A stretch of 64,000 bases of DNA, from positions 307,605 to 371,604 of the forward strand of contig CAXTKD010000002.1 in NCBI GenBank assembly GCA_964244885.1, given 5' to 3'. The position numbers and the translations under genes are program-made. The notes beneath the pieces are model-generated. The model did not search any database and was not told where the DNA came from. It saw only the letters and a program-made list of their open reading frames with translations. Shown piece by piece: positions 35,686 through 44,273 of this stretch (positions within the stretch are counted from its first letter, which is position 1; each line of letters begins with the position of its first letter). The stretch is from CAXTKD01 sp964244885. Lineage in GTDB: Bacteria > Pseudomonadota > Alphaproteobacteria > Sphingomonadales > Sphingomonadaceae.

Positions 35686-35842
35686 CACGCTCCCGAGCGT
35701 ACACCTCGCGGACGGCTTTTCGAATGCGAGACAGCGATGTCGTCGGCGGGAATGGCGGCTTTAGGATCGTCACGCCGCGATGGACGACGACATCGGACTG
35801 ACTGCCCGCTCCGCGCCCAATTGATGTCGCCTTGCTTGCCAT
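35663..35842 (-). CDS. Small partner protein of the TIR-like gene
   Basis: A 59-residue protein with a basic, proline-containing middle (VVVHRGVTILKPPFPPTTSLSRIRKAVREVYARE). It overlaps the following gene by 23 bases, which suggests coupled translation and matched dosage, as in toxin-antitoxin or effector-inhibitor pairs. No known domain. The upstream gap to 35990 contains no other gene. Confidence 0.5.
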   Translation of the reverse strand: MASKATSIGRGAGSQSDVVVHRGVTILKPPFPPTTSLSRIRKAVREVYARERDGRQLAD

Positions 35843-35989
35843 GCGAGAATAATGAGCCTCGGCGCCTGGGGTTGCAAGAGGCTGCCTGGTTACTTCGACT
35901 GAACGCCGCCACGAACTGTTTCGGCAGACCCAACTGATTGCGCAAATTGAGGCAGACGACAAAGTGCCTCCGGATACGTCCAGCTTGCC

Positions 35990-36492
35990 ATGACCGCCCC
36001 GATCATCGTCACCGCCCTCCTCGCCCCCGCCGACTTCCGCTGGCTCGACGGCCTGCGCCGGGCGCATTTCCCGCCGGAGCGGAACCGGCTTCCGGCGCAT
36101 CTGACGCTGTTTCATCACTTGCCGCCAAGCGTCGGGGACGAGCTTGACCGGCGGTGCCGGGCGGCGGTTCGGGTGGGGCGGCCGGGGGCGGTGGCGGATC
36201 GGGTGATGCTGCTGGGGCGCGGGGTGGCGTTTCGGTGCGGAGCGCGGGGCTGGAGGCGATCCGGGGCGAGCTGGCGGAGGCGTTTGGGGATTTGCTGGTG
36301 CCGCAGGACGCGGCCGCGTGGCGGGCGCATGTGACGGTGCAGAACAAGGTCGAGCCGAAGGCGGCCAAGGCGTTGCATGCGGCGCTGTCGGCGGGGTTCG
36401 AGGCGCGGGCGGTGGGGATCGTGGGGCTGGCGACGCACTGGTATCGCGGCGGGCCGTGGGAGGGAATTGCGGAGTATCGCTTTTGGGGGTGA
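35990..36492 (+). pseudogene. 2'-5' RNA ligase-type 2H phosphoesterase, frameshifted
   Basis: The first part (35990 to about 36233) reads MTAPIIVTALLAPADFRWLDG...HLTLFHHLPP and holds the first HxT motif; the second part, in another frame, reads RSAGLEAIRGELAEAFGDLLVPQDAAAWRAHVTVQNKVEP...YRFWG with the second HxT (HVTV). Joined they make the expected 168-residue 2H phosphoesterase. A single missing base in the TTTCGGTGCGG stretch around 36231-36238 explains the shift. It is either a real pseudogene or a sequencing error in a G-rich run. Confidence 0.75.
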
Positions 36493-36509
36493 GGTGCCGC
36501 CTGTTCGCT

Positions 36510-36610
36510 CGTCATCCCCGCGCAGGCGGGGATCCACCCTCTTCGATATAGAAGTCGGCTTCGCCGGCTGTTTTTGTTTGGGTGGGTTCCCGCCTTCGCG
36601 GGAATGACGG
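36510..36610. repeat. REP-type inverted repeat pair
   Basis: Left arm at 36510-36539 begins CGTCATCCCCGC and right arm at 36580-36610 ends GCGGGAATGACGG. It is the same GTCATCCC family as the element after acnA, with about 40 bases of different sequence between the arms, and lies between the frameshifted 2H gene and the deaminase gene. Confidence 0.8.
36553..36579 (+). terminator. Probable intrinsic terminator
   Basis: Inside the REP pair, AGTCGGC and GCCGGCT flank a three-base TTC loop (36553-36569) and are followed by GTTTTTGTTT. It would end plus-strand transcription arriving from the frameshifted 2H phosphoesterase gene. Confidence 0.6.
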
Positions 36611-36635
36611 TAGTGTTGGGTGGAGAGGACGTTCA

Positions 36636-37100
36636 ATGCTGACCGAGAGCCAGATGCGGACGGGGACCGAGGCGGCTTACGCGCAGGCGCTGAAGAGCTT
36701 CGGCGAGGGCGGCGTGCCGGTGGGGAGCTCGCTGCTGGCCGGCGAGACGCTGGTGGCGGAGGGGCACAACCGGCGGTTCCAGCAGGGCAGCAACATCCTG
36801 CATGGCGAGATGGACTGCATCGAGCGGGCGGGGCATGCGGTGGACTTCACCAAAAGCGTGCTGTTCACGACTCTGTCGCCGTGCCTGATGTGCGCCAACG
36901 CCATCCTGCTGTTCCGCATTCCCGTGGTGGTGGTGATGGATGACGAGAATGTCGGCGACTACCGGACGAGCGAGGAGCGGCTGCGGAGCGAGGGGGTGGA
37001 GGTCCTCATCGCCAGGCACGCGCCGTCGATCGAATTGAACCGGCGGTTCCAGACCGAGTTCCGGGGCAAGTGGATGGGCGATGTCGGGCTGGAGGGGTGA
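36636..37100 (+). CDS. Nucleoside/cytosine deaminase-type enzyme
   Basis: A 154-residue zinc deaminase of the CMP/dCMP deaminase superfamily. The zinc and proton-shuttle motif is HGEMDCIERAGH (His-x-Glu near residue 55) and the second is LSPCLMCANAILLF (Pro-Cys-x-x-Cys near residue 85). The C-terminal part with VVVVMDDENVGDYRTSEERL resembles yeast-type cytosine deaminase. ATG 36636 has a GGAGAGG ribosome binding site. Substrate could be cytosine or a related base. Confidence 0.85.
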   Translation: MLTESQMRTGTEAAYAQALKSFGEGGVPVGSSLLAGETLVAEGHNRRFQQGSNILHGEMDCIERAGHAVDFTKSVLFTTLSPCLMCANAILLFRIPVVVVMDDENVGDYRTSEERLRSEGVEVLIARHAPSIELNRRFQTEFRGKWMGDVGLEG

Positions 37101-37232
37101 CACCGATGCCATGCCGGATGCGGCCGCGGCGCCCGGCCGCTTTGACGAAACGCTCCCTGTTCGTGTAACGCCGGGTCACGAGCCGCGAGTCAGCGCGGCC
37201 GATTCCGCTCGTTCAATTCTCAGGAGAGTCGC

Positions 37233-38837
<1,605 letters not shown>

Positions 38838-39716
38838 TTGACCGCACGCCGCCTCGGCCTGATCGCCGGGGCTGCGGTGCTGTTCGCGGCCCTGACGCTC
38901 GGGTTCGTCGAGTTGCTGAGGCCGCTGGCGCTTCTCCCCTCCCCCTCCCGGGGGGAGGGCGAATCCCGCGTTGGCGCGAGCGGGGAGAGGGGTGATCTTC
39001 CTTCGAAGGCCGCGCCCGTCACGACCGCTGCTCCCCTCTCCCCAGCCCTCCCCCCGGAAGGGGGAGGGAGCAAGGCTGAATTCACGGGCCCGCGGGTCGC
39101 GATCCTGATTACCGATGCCGGCGATGACGCGGCGGCGACCAAGGCGGCGGCGGACGCGCTGCCGTTCGAGGTCGGGTTCGCCTTTCCGCCGGGCCGGGGC
39201 AGCGCGATCGCCGGGCGCGAGCGCTGGCTGAGCATGCCGATGCAGCCGGCGAGTTACCCTCGGGTCAATCCGGGGCCGGACACGCTGCTGGTCGATGCGG
39301 CGGCTTCGGACAATCTGAAGCGGCTCGACCATGCGCTGGGGAACGGCGCGCCGACCGGCGTGACGAGCATGATGGGGTCGGCGTTCACTACCGACGCGCG
39401 CGCGCTCGGCCCGGTGATGGCGGCGCTGAAAGCGCGCGGGCTGAAGTTCATCGATGCGCGGGCGACGCCGGCGAGCATCGCGGCGCGCGAGGCGGCGAAG
39501 GCCGGCGTCGCGACCGCGACCAACCGGCGGTTCATCGATGCGGGCGGCGATGTCGGCGCCAACCTGCGCGCGCTGGAGGCGGCGGCGCGCAAGGACGGCA
39601 GCGCCGTCGGCTTCGCGCGCCCGCTGCCGGCGACGACGGCGGCGATCGCCAAATGGTCGAAGGGCCTCGAGGCGCGTGGACTTAGGCTGGAGACTCCGGG
39701 TAGCCTGACGCGATGA
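38838..39716 (+). CDS. Divergent polysaccharide deacetylase family protein, with repeat-encoded linker
   Basis: A 292-residue protein: N-terminal membrane anchor (residues 5-30), a linker of about 45 residues, then a divergent (YibQ-type) polysaccharide deacetylase domain starting PRVAILITDAGDD (near residue 85) with FEVGFAFPPG and LSMPMQPASYPRVNPGPDTLLVDA. The linker is translated from a dispersed GC-rich inverted repeat (LLPSPSRGEGESR...LPPEGGGSKA). Start is TTG right after the pckA stop. The repeat keeps the frame open, so the protein is probably still made. Confidence 0.82.
   Translation: MTARRLGLIAGAAVLFAALTLGFVELLRPLALLPSPSRGEGESRVGASGERGDLPSKAAPVTTAAPLSPALPPEGGGSKAEFTGPRVAILITDAGDDAAATKAAADALPFEVGFAFPPGRGSAIAGRERWLSMPMQPASYPRVNPGPDTLLVDAAASDNLKRLDHALGNGAPTGVTSMMGSAFTTDARALGPVMAALKARGLKFIDARATPASIAAREAAKAGVATATNRRFIDAGGDVGANLRALEAAARKDGSAVGFARPLPATTAAIAKWSKGLEARGLRLETPGSLTR
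38931..39072. repeat. Dispersed inverted repeat inside a coding region
   Basis: Left block CTCCCCTCCCCCTCCCGG (38934-38951) with its G-rich complement, and right block ending GGAAGGGGGAGGGAGC, form the same two-armed unit found in gaps elsewhere in the window, here lying inside the linker of the deacetylase-like gene. Its length keeps the reading frame. Confidence 0.75.
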
Positions 39717-40237
39717 CCACCGGCCCCCAGCTCCGAACGCTCGACGCCCGCGCCATCGCGGCGCGGCTCGACGAGCTGATCGGGCTGCTTCGCGACAGCG
39801 TCGAGCATGGCGCGTCGGTGGGGTTCATGCTGCCGTTCGACACGCAGGCGGCGCGCTTCTTCTGGGGCAGCGTCGCCGAAAGCGTGGCGGGCGGACGCAC
39901 GACGATGCTGTGCGCGTTCGATGGCGACACCTTGATCGGCGTCGTGCTGCTCGCCTGCGAGACGATGCCCAACCAGAAGCACCGCGGCGACATCCGCAAG
40001 CTGATGGTCCACAGCAAGGAGCGCAAGCGCGGCGTCGGGCGGGCGCTGATGGACGCGATCGTCGCCGACGCGCGCGACAAGGGGCTGGAGCTGCTGGTGC
40101 TCGACACCGCGACCGAGGCGGCGGAGCGGCTGTACGAGGCGACCGGCTGGACCCGTGTCGGCAAGGTGCCGAACTTCGCGCGCAACCCCGACGGCACGTC
40201 CGGCGACACGGTGTTCTTCTACCTCGACCTGCAATAG
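39713..40237 (+). CDS. GNAT-family acetyltransferase
   Basis: A 174-residue GNAT enzyme. The acetyl-CoA-binding motif A is IRKLMVHSKERKRGVGRALMDAIVADA (R-x-x-G-x-G/A variant, near residue 100), followed by LLVLDTATEAAERLYEATGWTRVG. The substrate is unknown. It overlaps the deacetylase-like gene by four bases (ATGA) and is followed nine bases later by the methyltransferase gene. Confidence 0.88.
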   Translation: MTTGPQLRTLDARAIAARLDELIGLLRDSVEHGASVGFMLPFDTQAARFFWGSVAESVAGGRTTMLCAFDGDTLIGVVLLACETMPNQKHRGDIRKLMVHSKERKRGVGRALMDAIVADARDKGLELLVLDTATEAAERLYEATGWTRVGKVPNFARNPDGTSGDTVFFYLDLQ

Positions 40238-40246
40238 CGCTCCCGC

Positions 40247-41047
40247 GTGCCGCGCCAGATCACGAGCCATTCGAACGAAACGCTGAAGCGCATCCGAAGC
40301 TTGCGCGAAAAGAAGTTCCGGGTGCGCGAGGGGCTGTTCCTGGCGGAGGGGCTGCGCATCGTCGCGGAGGCTGTCGAGGCGGGCGCGGTGCCGACGATGC
40401 TCGTCTATGCGAGCGAGGCGCGGGCGCATCCGGTGGTGCAGCGCGTCGCCGAGGCCTGCGAGGCGGCGGGCGGCGACGTGATCGAGACGACGCCCGAAAT
40501 CCTCTCGAAGCTCGCCAGCAAGGACAATCCGCAGGCGGTGCTTGGGGTGTTCAAGGTGACGCCGACGCCGCTGGAGAGCATCGACCGGAGCAAGGCGTTC
40601 GCGTGGATCGTCTGCCAGTCGCTGAAGGACCCCGGCAACCTCGGCACCATATTGCGCACCGCCGACGCGGTCGGCGCGGGCGGCGTCATCCTCCTCGACC
40701 AGTCGTGCGATCCGTGGTCGGTCGAGGCGGTGCGCGCCTCGATGGGGGCGCTGTTCACCCAGACCGTGGTGCAGAGCGACGGGCCGGCGTTTTTCGAATG
40801 GCTCAGGCAGGGCGAAGGGCAGCTTGTCGGCGCGTCGCTCAACACGACGCGCGACTATCAGGCGGTGACCTACGCGCGCCCGACCTTCCTGTTCATGGGC
40901 AACGAGCAGTCTGGCCTGCCGCCCGACTATGAGGCGAAGTGCGACCTGCTGGTGAAGATCCCGATGACCGGCAAGGCCGACAGCCTGAACGTCGCGGTGT
41001 CGTGCGCGGTGCTGCTTTATGAGGTGTTCAACCAAGCGCAGCACTAG
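40247..41047 (+). CDS. TrmH/SpoU family RNA 2'-O-methyltransferase
   Basis: A 266-residue SPOUT methyltransferase: N-terminal SpoU substrate-binding domain (KFRVREGLFLAEGLRIVAEA) and C-terminal knotted catalytic domain with QSLKDPGNLGTILRTADAVGAGGVIL (motif 1), FLFMGNEQSGLPP (motif 2) and IPMTGKADSLNVAVSCAVLLYE (motif 3). It methylates ribose on tRNA or 23S rRNA. The GTG start at 40247 gives the family length. Which nucleotide is modified cannot be told. Confidence 0.93.
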   Translation: MPRQITSHSNETLKRIRSLREKKFRVREGLFLAEGLRIVAEAVEAGAVPTMLVYASEARAHPVVQRVAEACEAAGGDVIETTPEILSKLASKDNPQAVLGVFKVTPTPLESIDRSKAFAWIVCQSLKDPGNLGTILRTADAVGAGGVILLDQSCDPWSVEAVRASMGALFTQTVVQSDGPAFFEWLRQGEGQLVGASLNTTRDYQAVTYARPTFLFMGNEQSGLPPDYEAKCDLLVKIPMTGKADSLNVAVSCAVLLYEVFNQAQH

Positions 41048-41050
41048 TTT

Positions 41051-41089
41051 ATGCTTGCAATTTCTGATAGCATCTTTAATATGCTTGCA
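41051..41089 (+). promoter_or_regulatory. Direct repeats in the hicAB promoter
   Basis: ATGCTTGCA occurs at 41051-41059 and again at 41081-41089, spaced 30 bases (three helix turns), in a local AT-rich patch directly before hicA; the second copy overlaps the hicA start codon. A HicB-type DNA-binding antitoxin could bind both copies to repress the operon. Confidence 0.4.
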
Positions 41090-41343
41090 TGAACCGCAAG
41101 CAGCAAAAGACGCTTGAAGCGATCTTCTCGGATCCGGTTTCGGCGACGATCAAATGGGCCGATATCGAATCGCTGTTCGAAGCTTGCGACGCGAAAGCGG
41201 TCGAAGGGAAAGGGTCGGCGGTGCGGTTCGTTCGGCAGAGCGTCGTCGGGCGATTCCATCGACCGCATCCGGGCAAGGAATCGAAGCGTTATCAGGTCCG
41301 CGACGCGAGGGAGTTCCTGACCAAGCTGGGAGTGGCGCCATGA
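41089..41343 (+). CDS. hicA: HicA-type toxin
   Basis: An 84-residue HicA mRNA-interferase-like protein with double-stranded RNA-binding fold. The family pattern TIKWADIESLFEACDAKAVEGKGSAVRF is followed by the catalytic-type histidine in VVGRFHRPHPGKESKRYQVRDAREFL. It lies first and overlaps hicB by four bases (ATGA). Confidence 0.82.
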   Translation: MNRKQQKTLEAIFSDPVSATIKWADIESLFEACDAKAVEGKGSAVRFVRQSVVGRFHRPHPGKESKRYQVRDAREFLTKLGVAP

Positions 41344-41696
41344 ATGTTCTCAAATACAAAGGCTATACCGCCCGCATCGAGTTCGATGGGGACGACGAGA
41401 TTTTCTTTGGCCGGCTGGCCGGCATCAACGACATCATCGGTTTTCACGCCGACACGGTGGCCGATCTGAAAAGCGCGTTCGAAGAGGCTGTCGAAGACTA
41501 CATCGAAACCTGCGCGGCGGTGGATAAGCGCCCCGAGAAGCCGTTTTCCGGAAACCTGATGCTGCGAGTGGCTCCTGCGGTTCACGCGCAAGCGGCCTTG
41601 GCTGCCCAGCTGGCGGGCAAGAGTCTCAACCAATGGGGCGAGGACGTCATGCGGGCAGCGACGGAAAAGCAGATGCACGAGCTTTCTGCGGCGTAG
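41340..41696 (+). CDS. hicB: HicB-type antitoxin
   Basis: A 118-residue HicB antitoxin. The N-terminal partial RNase-H-like domain (YTARIEFDGDDEIFFGRLAGINDIIGFHADTVADLKSAFEEAVEDYIE) is followed by a C-terminal ribbon-helix-helix DNA-binding segment (LMLRVAPAVHAQAALAAQLAGKSLNQWGEDVMRAA). It neutralises HicA and probably represses the operon at the direct repeats upstream. Confidence 0.88.
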   Translation: MNVLKYKGYTARIEFDGDDEIFFGRLAGINDIIGFHADTVADLKSAFEEAVEDYIETCAAVDKRPEKPFSGNLMLRVAPAVHAQAALAAQLAGKSLNQWGEDVMRAATEKQMHELSAA

Positions 41697-41732
41697 GCCC
41701 GCGCCACAATCTTTTACCATCTTGAGGTATTC

Positions 41733-43067
41733 ATGATCCGCAACGCCCTTCCCGTCCTCGCCCTCCTCCTCGCCGCCACCGCGCAGGCCCGCGACGTCGC
41801 GGCGCTTCGCGATGCGGCGCTGAAGGATGAGATTGCGTGGGACATCGTCGAGGGGCTGGCGACCGAGGTCGGACAGCGGAAGGCGGGATCGCCGTCCGAG
41901 GCGCGGGCGCGTGATTGGGCGGTCGTGAAGCTCAAGGCGCTCGGTTTCTCCAACGTGCGGGTCGAGACGTTCGATATCCCTTATTGGGAGCGCGGGGCGG
42001 AGAGCGCGGAGATCGTCGCGCCGTTTCCGCAGAAATTGGTGCTGACGGCGCTCGGCAACAGCGGCTCGACGAGCGCTCAGGGGCTGACGGCGGAGGTCGT
42101 GGGGTTCGAGAGCCTGGATGCGCTGAAGGCGGCGTCGCCGGCGTCGGTCAAGGGCAAGATCGTCTTCGTCAGCCACGCGATGGTCGCGACGTCGGACGGC
42201 GTCGGCTACGGCCAGTTCGGCGCGGTGCGGCGGCAGGGGCCGTCGATCGCCTCCGCCAAGGGCGCGGCGGCGATCGTCATCCGCTCGATCGGCACCGACC
42301 ATCACCGCAACCCTCATACCGGGGTGCAGGCGTGGGACGCGGGCGTGACGCCGATCCCGGCGGCGGCGCTCTCCATCCCCGACGCCGAGCAGCTGCAGCG
42401 CATCCTGAAGCGCGGCAAGCCGGTGACGATGCGCCTGCTGCTGACACCGCGCTTCGCCGGAACGCGGCAGTCGGGCAACGTCATCGCCGAGGTGCCGGGG
42501 CGCGATCCGAAGGCGCCGGTGGTGCTGGTCGGCGGGCATCTCGACAGCTGGGACCTCGGCACCGGCGCGATCGACGACGCGGCGGGGGTGGCGATCACCA
42601 CGGCGGCGGCGAAGCGCGTGATGGATTCGGGACGGCCGCAGCGGACGATCCGCGTGGTGTGGTTCGGCTCCGAGGAGATCGGGCTGTTCGGCGGCAAGGC
42701 CTATATGGAAAAGCATGGGCCGGCCGAGCATGCGGCGGTCGGCGAGTCCGACCTCGGCGCCGACCGGGTGTGGAAGTTCGACAGCCGGCTGGGCGACGCG
42801 GGCAAGCCGGTGGTCGAGCGGATCGCCGGGCTGCTGGCGCCGCTCGGCATCGTCAAGGGCGACACCGACAAGGCGGGCGGATCGGACATTGGGCCGCTGA
42901 TCGAGGCGGGCGCGCCGGTGTTCGAGCTGCAGCAGGACGCGACGCGCTATTTCGACCTGCACCACACGCCCGACGACACGCTCGACAAGATCGATCCGGA
43001 GCAGCTTCGCCAGAATGTCGCGGCCTGGACGGCGGTGCTTGGGGTGCTGGCGGATGAGGGGAAGTAG
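41733..43067 (+). CDS. Secreted M28-family metallopeptidase
   Basis: A 444-residue exported peptidase: signal peptide (MIRNALPVLALLLAATAQA), a PA-type inserted domain at about residues 110-240, then the M28 catalytic domain with zinc ligands in VGGHLDSWDLGTGAIDDAAG, WFGSEEIGLFG and FDLHHTPDDTLDKI. It resembles carboxypeptidase Q-type enzymes. A GAGGT ribosome binding site precedes the ATG. It probably degrades peptides in the periplasm. Confidence 0.93.
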   Translation: MIRNALPVLALLLAATAQARDVAALRDAALKDEIAWDIVEGLATEVGQRKAGSPSEARARDWAVVKLKALGFSNVRVETFDIPYWERGAESAEIVAPFPQKLVLTALGNSGSTSAQGLTAEVVGFESLDALKAASPASVKGKIVFVSHAMVATSDGVGYGQFGAVRRQGPSIASAKGAAAIVIRSIGTDHHRNPHTGVQAWDAGVTPIPAAALSIPDAEQLQRILKRGKPVTMRLLLTPRFAGTRQSGNVIAEVPGRDPKAPVVLVGGHLDSWDLGTGAIDDAAGVAITTAAAKRVMDSGRPQRTIRVVWFGSEEIGLFGGKAYMEKHGPAEHAAVGESDLGADRVWKFDSRLGDAGKPVVERIAGLLAPLGIVKGDTDKAGGSDIGPLIEAGAPVFELQQDATRYFDLHHTPDDTLDKIDPEQLRQNVAAWTAVLGVLADEGK

Positions 43068-43082
43068 CACCAACCCGCTTAA

Positions 43083-43198
43083 AAATCCCCTCCCCTCAGG
43101 GGAGGGGTAGGGGTGGGGTGAAGCGCTGGGCGATGAGCGCCGCGGTCCCGTCCCACGTTTCTCCCCACCCCTACCCCTCCCCGCTGGGGAGGGGATTT
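43083..43198. repeat. Dispersed GC-rich inverted repeat
   Basis: Arms at 43083-43118 and 43163-43198 are long complements made of CCCCTCCCC/GGGGAGGGG blocks with AAATCCCC and GGGGATTT ends. The unit fills the gap between the convergent M28 peptidase and kynA genes. Confidence 0.8.
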
Positions 43199-43205
43199 GC
43201 TTCTA

Positions 43206-43967
43206 TTACAGGAGGGTGCGGAGCGACCACAGCTCGGGAAACGCCCGCTTGACCAGCGTCGACTGCAAATAGCTTACCCCTGCCGTGCCGCCCGTCCCCA
43301 TCTTGCCGCCGATGATGCGCGAGACGGTGATGACGTGCTTGTGCCGCCAGGTGGCAAGCGCGTCGTCGATGTCGACGAGCTTCTCGGCGAGCTGGTAGAG
43401 CGCCCACCAGCGGCCGGTGTCGCGGTAGATCTCGGCCCAGGCGGCCTCGACCTCGGCGTCGGGGACATAGGGCTGCGACCAGTCGCGGACGAGGATATGC
43501 TCGGGGAGCTTGAAGCCGGCGGCGACGAGCGCGGCGTTGGCCTCGTCCCAGAGGCTCGGCTCGCGCGCGGCGGCGTCCACCAATGGGCCGGCCTTGCCGG
43601 CCTCGCGGATGCCGAGGGTGAACTCGAAGGCGCGGAACTGGTCCGACTGGAAGCCCGAGCTGGTGCCGAGAACCTCGCGGAAGCGGGTGTAGTCGGAGGG
43701 CGTCATCGTCGCGAGCACGTCCCACGACAAGGTCATCACCGCCTGGATGCGCGAGACGCGGGCGAGCGCCTTGTAGGCCTCGGTCAGCCGGCCCGCGCGG
43801 ATCTCGGCCTTGGCGAAGCCGAGCTCGGCGAGCGCCTGCTTGAGCCACAGTTCCTTGGTCTGGTGGATGATGATGAACAGCAGCTCGTCGTGGGTGTCCG
43901 AGATCGGATGCTGCGCGGCGAGGATCGAGTCGAGCGCCAGGTAGCGGCCATAGGTCATGTCGGTCAT
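43206..43967 (-). CDS. kynA: Tryptophan 2,3-dioxygenase
   Basis: A 253-residue haem dioxygenase that opens the indole ring of tryptophan to N-formylkynurenine. The family blocks HPISDTHDELLFIIIHQTKELWLKQ, LSWDVLATMTPSDYTRFREVLGTSSGFQS and the haem ligand in ATWRHKHVITVSRIIGGKMGTGG are all present. No other kynurenine-pathway gene is adjacent. A Met at codon 4 is an alternative start. An inverted repeat separates it from the small gene upstream. Confidence 0.96.
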   Translation of the reverse strand: MTDMTYGRYLALDSILAAQHPISDTHDELLFIIIHQTKELWLKQALAELGFAKAEIRAGRLTEAYKALARVSRIQAVMTLSWDVLATMTPSDYTRFREVLGTSSGFQSDQFRAFEFTLGIREAGKAGPLVDAAAREPSLWDEANAALVAAGFKLPEHILVRDWSQPYVPDAEVEAAWAEIYRDTGRWWALYQLAEKLVDIDDALATWRHKHVITVSRIIGGKMGTGGTAGVSYLQSTLVKRAFPELWSLRTLL

Positions 43968-43980
43968 GCCGCCACCTTAG

Positions 43981-44011
43981 GCCTCCCCCTCCGGCCTGTG
44001 GAGAGGGAGGC
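43981..44011. repeat. Short inverted repeat between kynA and the small upstream gene
   Basis: GCCTCCC at 43981-43987 and GGGAGGC at 44005-44011 form a perfect 7-bp stem with further partial pairing inside. It resembles one half of the dispersed repeat family. It might end the small leftward gene, or regulate kynA. Confidence 0.45.
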
Positions 44012-44017
44012 GTCAGG

Positions 44018-44164
44018 CTAGGAGCGCTTCCATGGCGCCGAATATTGGATCGCCGTCAGCGCCGCGAAGGCGTCGCGGATGTCGCGGCGCAGATGGCGCG
44101 CGCTGCGGGCGAGGTCGTGGCGGTGGTCGGCCCAGAAGCGCGCTTCGCCGGGGATGTCGGTCAT
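44018..44164 (-). CDS. Small 48-residue protein, unknown
   Basis: An open frame read from the minus strand: ATG at 44164, TAG at 44018-44020, with AAAGGACC ribosome binding site eight bases before the start. The peptide begins MTDIPGEARFWADHRHDLAR and is helical, rich in Arg, Asp, His and Ala, ending SAPWKRS. No family recognised. It is divergent from the LysR gene with the CATAAG palindrome between them, so it may be a LysR target, possibly co-transcribed with kynA. Confidence 0.5.
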   Translation of the reverse strand: MTDIPGEARFWADHRHDLARSARHLRRDIRDAFAALTAIQYSAPWKRS

Positions 44165-44248
44165 TGCGAGGTCCTTTCAATCAGCGTTATCGGCGATCCC
44201 AGATGCCCTCCGGCGCATCGGGCCGCCAATGAAACGATGGACTCGAAG

Positions 44249-44265
44249 CATAAGCCTGACTTATG
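44249..44265. promoter_or_regulatory. LysR-type palindromic operator
   Basis: CATAAG at 44249-44254 and CTTATG at 44260-44265 form a perfect inverted repeat with a five-base centre, containing the T-N11-A pattern bound by LysR-type regulators. It lies nine bases before the LysR start and upstream of the divergent 48-residue gene. This is a likely autoregulatory and target site. Confidence 0.65.
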
Positions 44266-44273
44266 ATCGAGGC

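Noticed and set aside
41292..43073. Long minus-strand open frame over hicB and the M28 peptidase
   Set aside because: Same kind of GC-driven shadow; the plus-strand genes have complete motifs.
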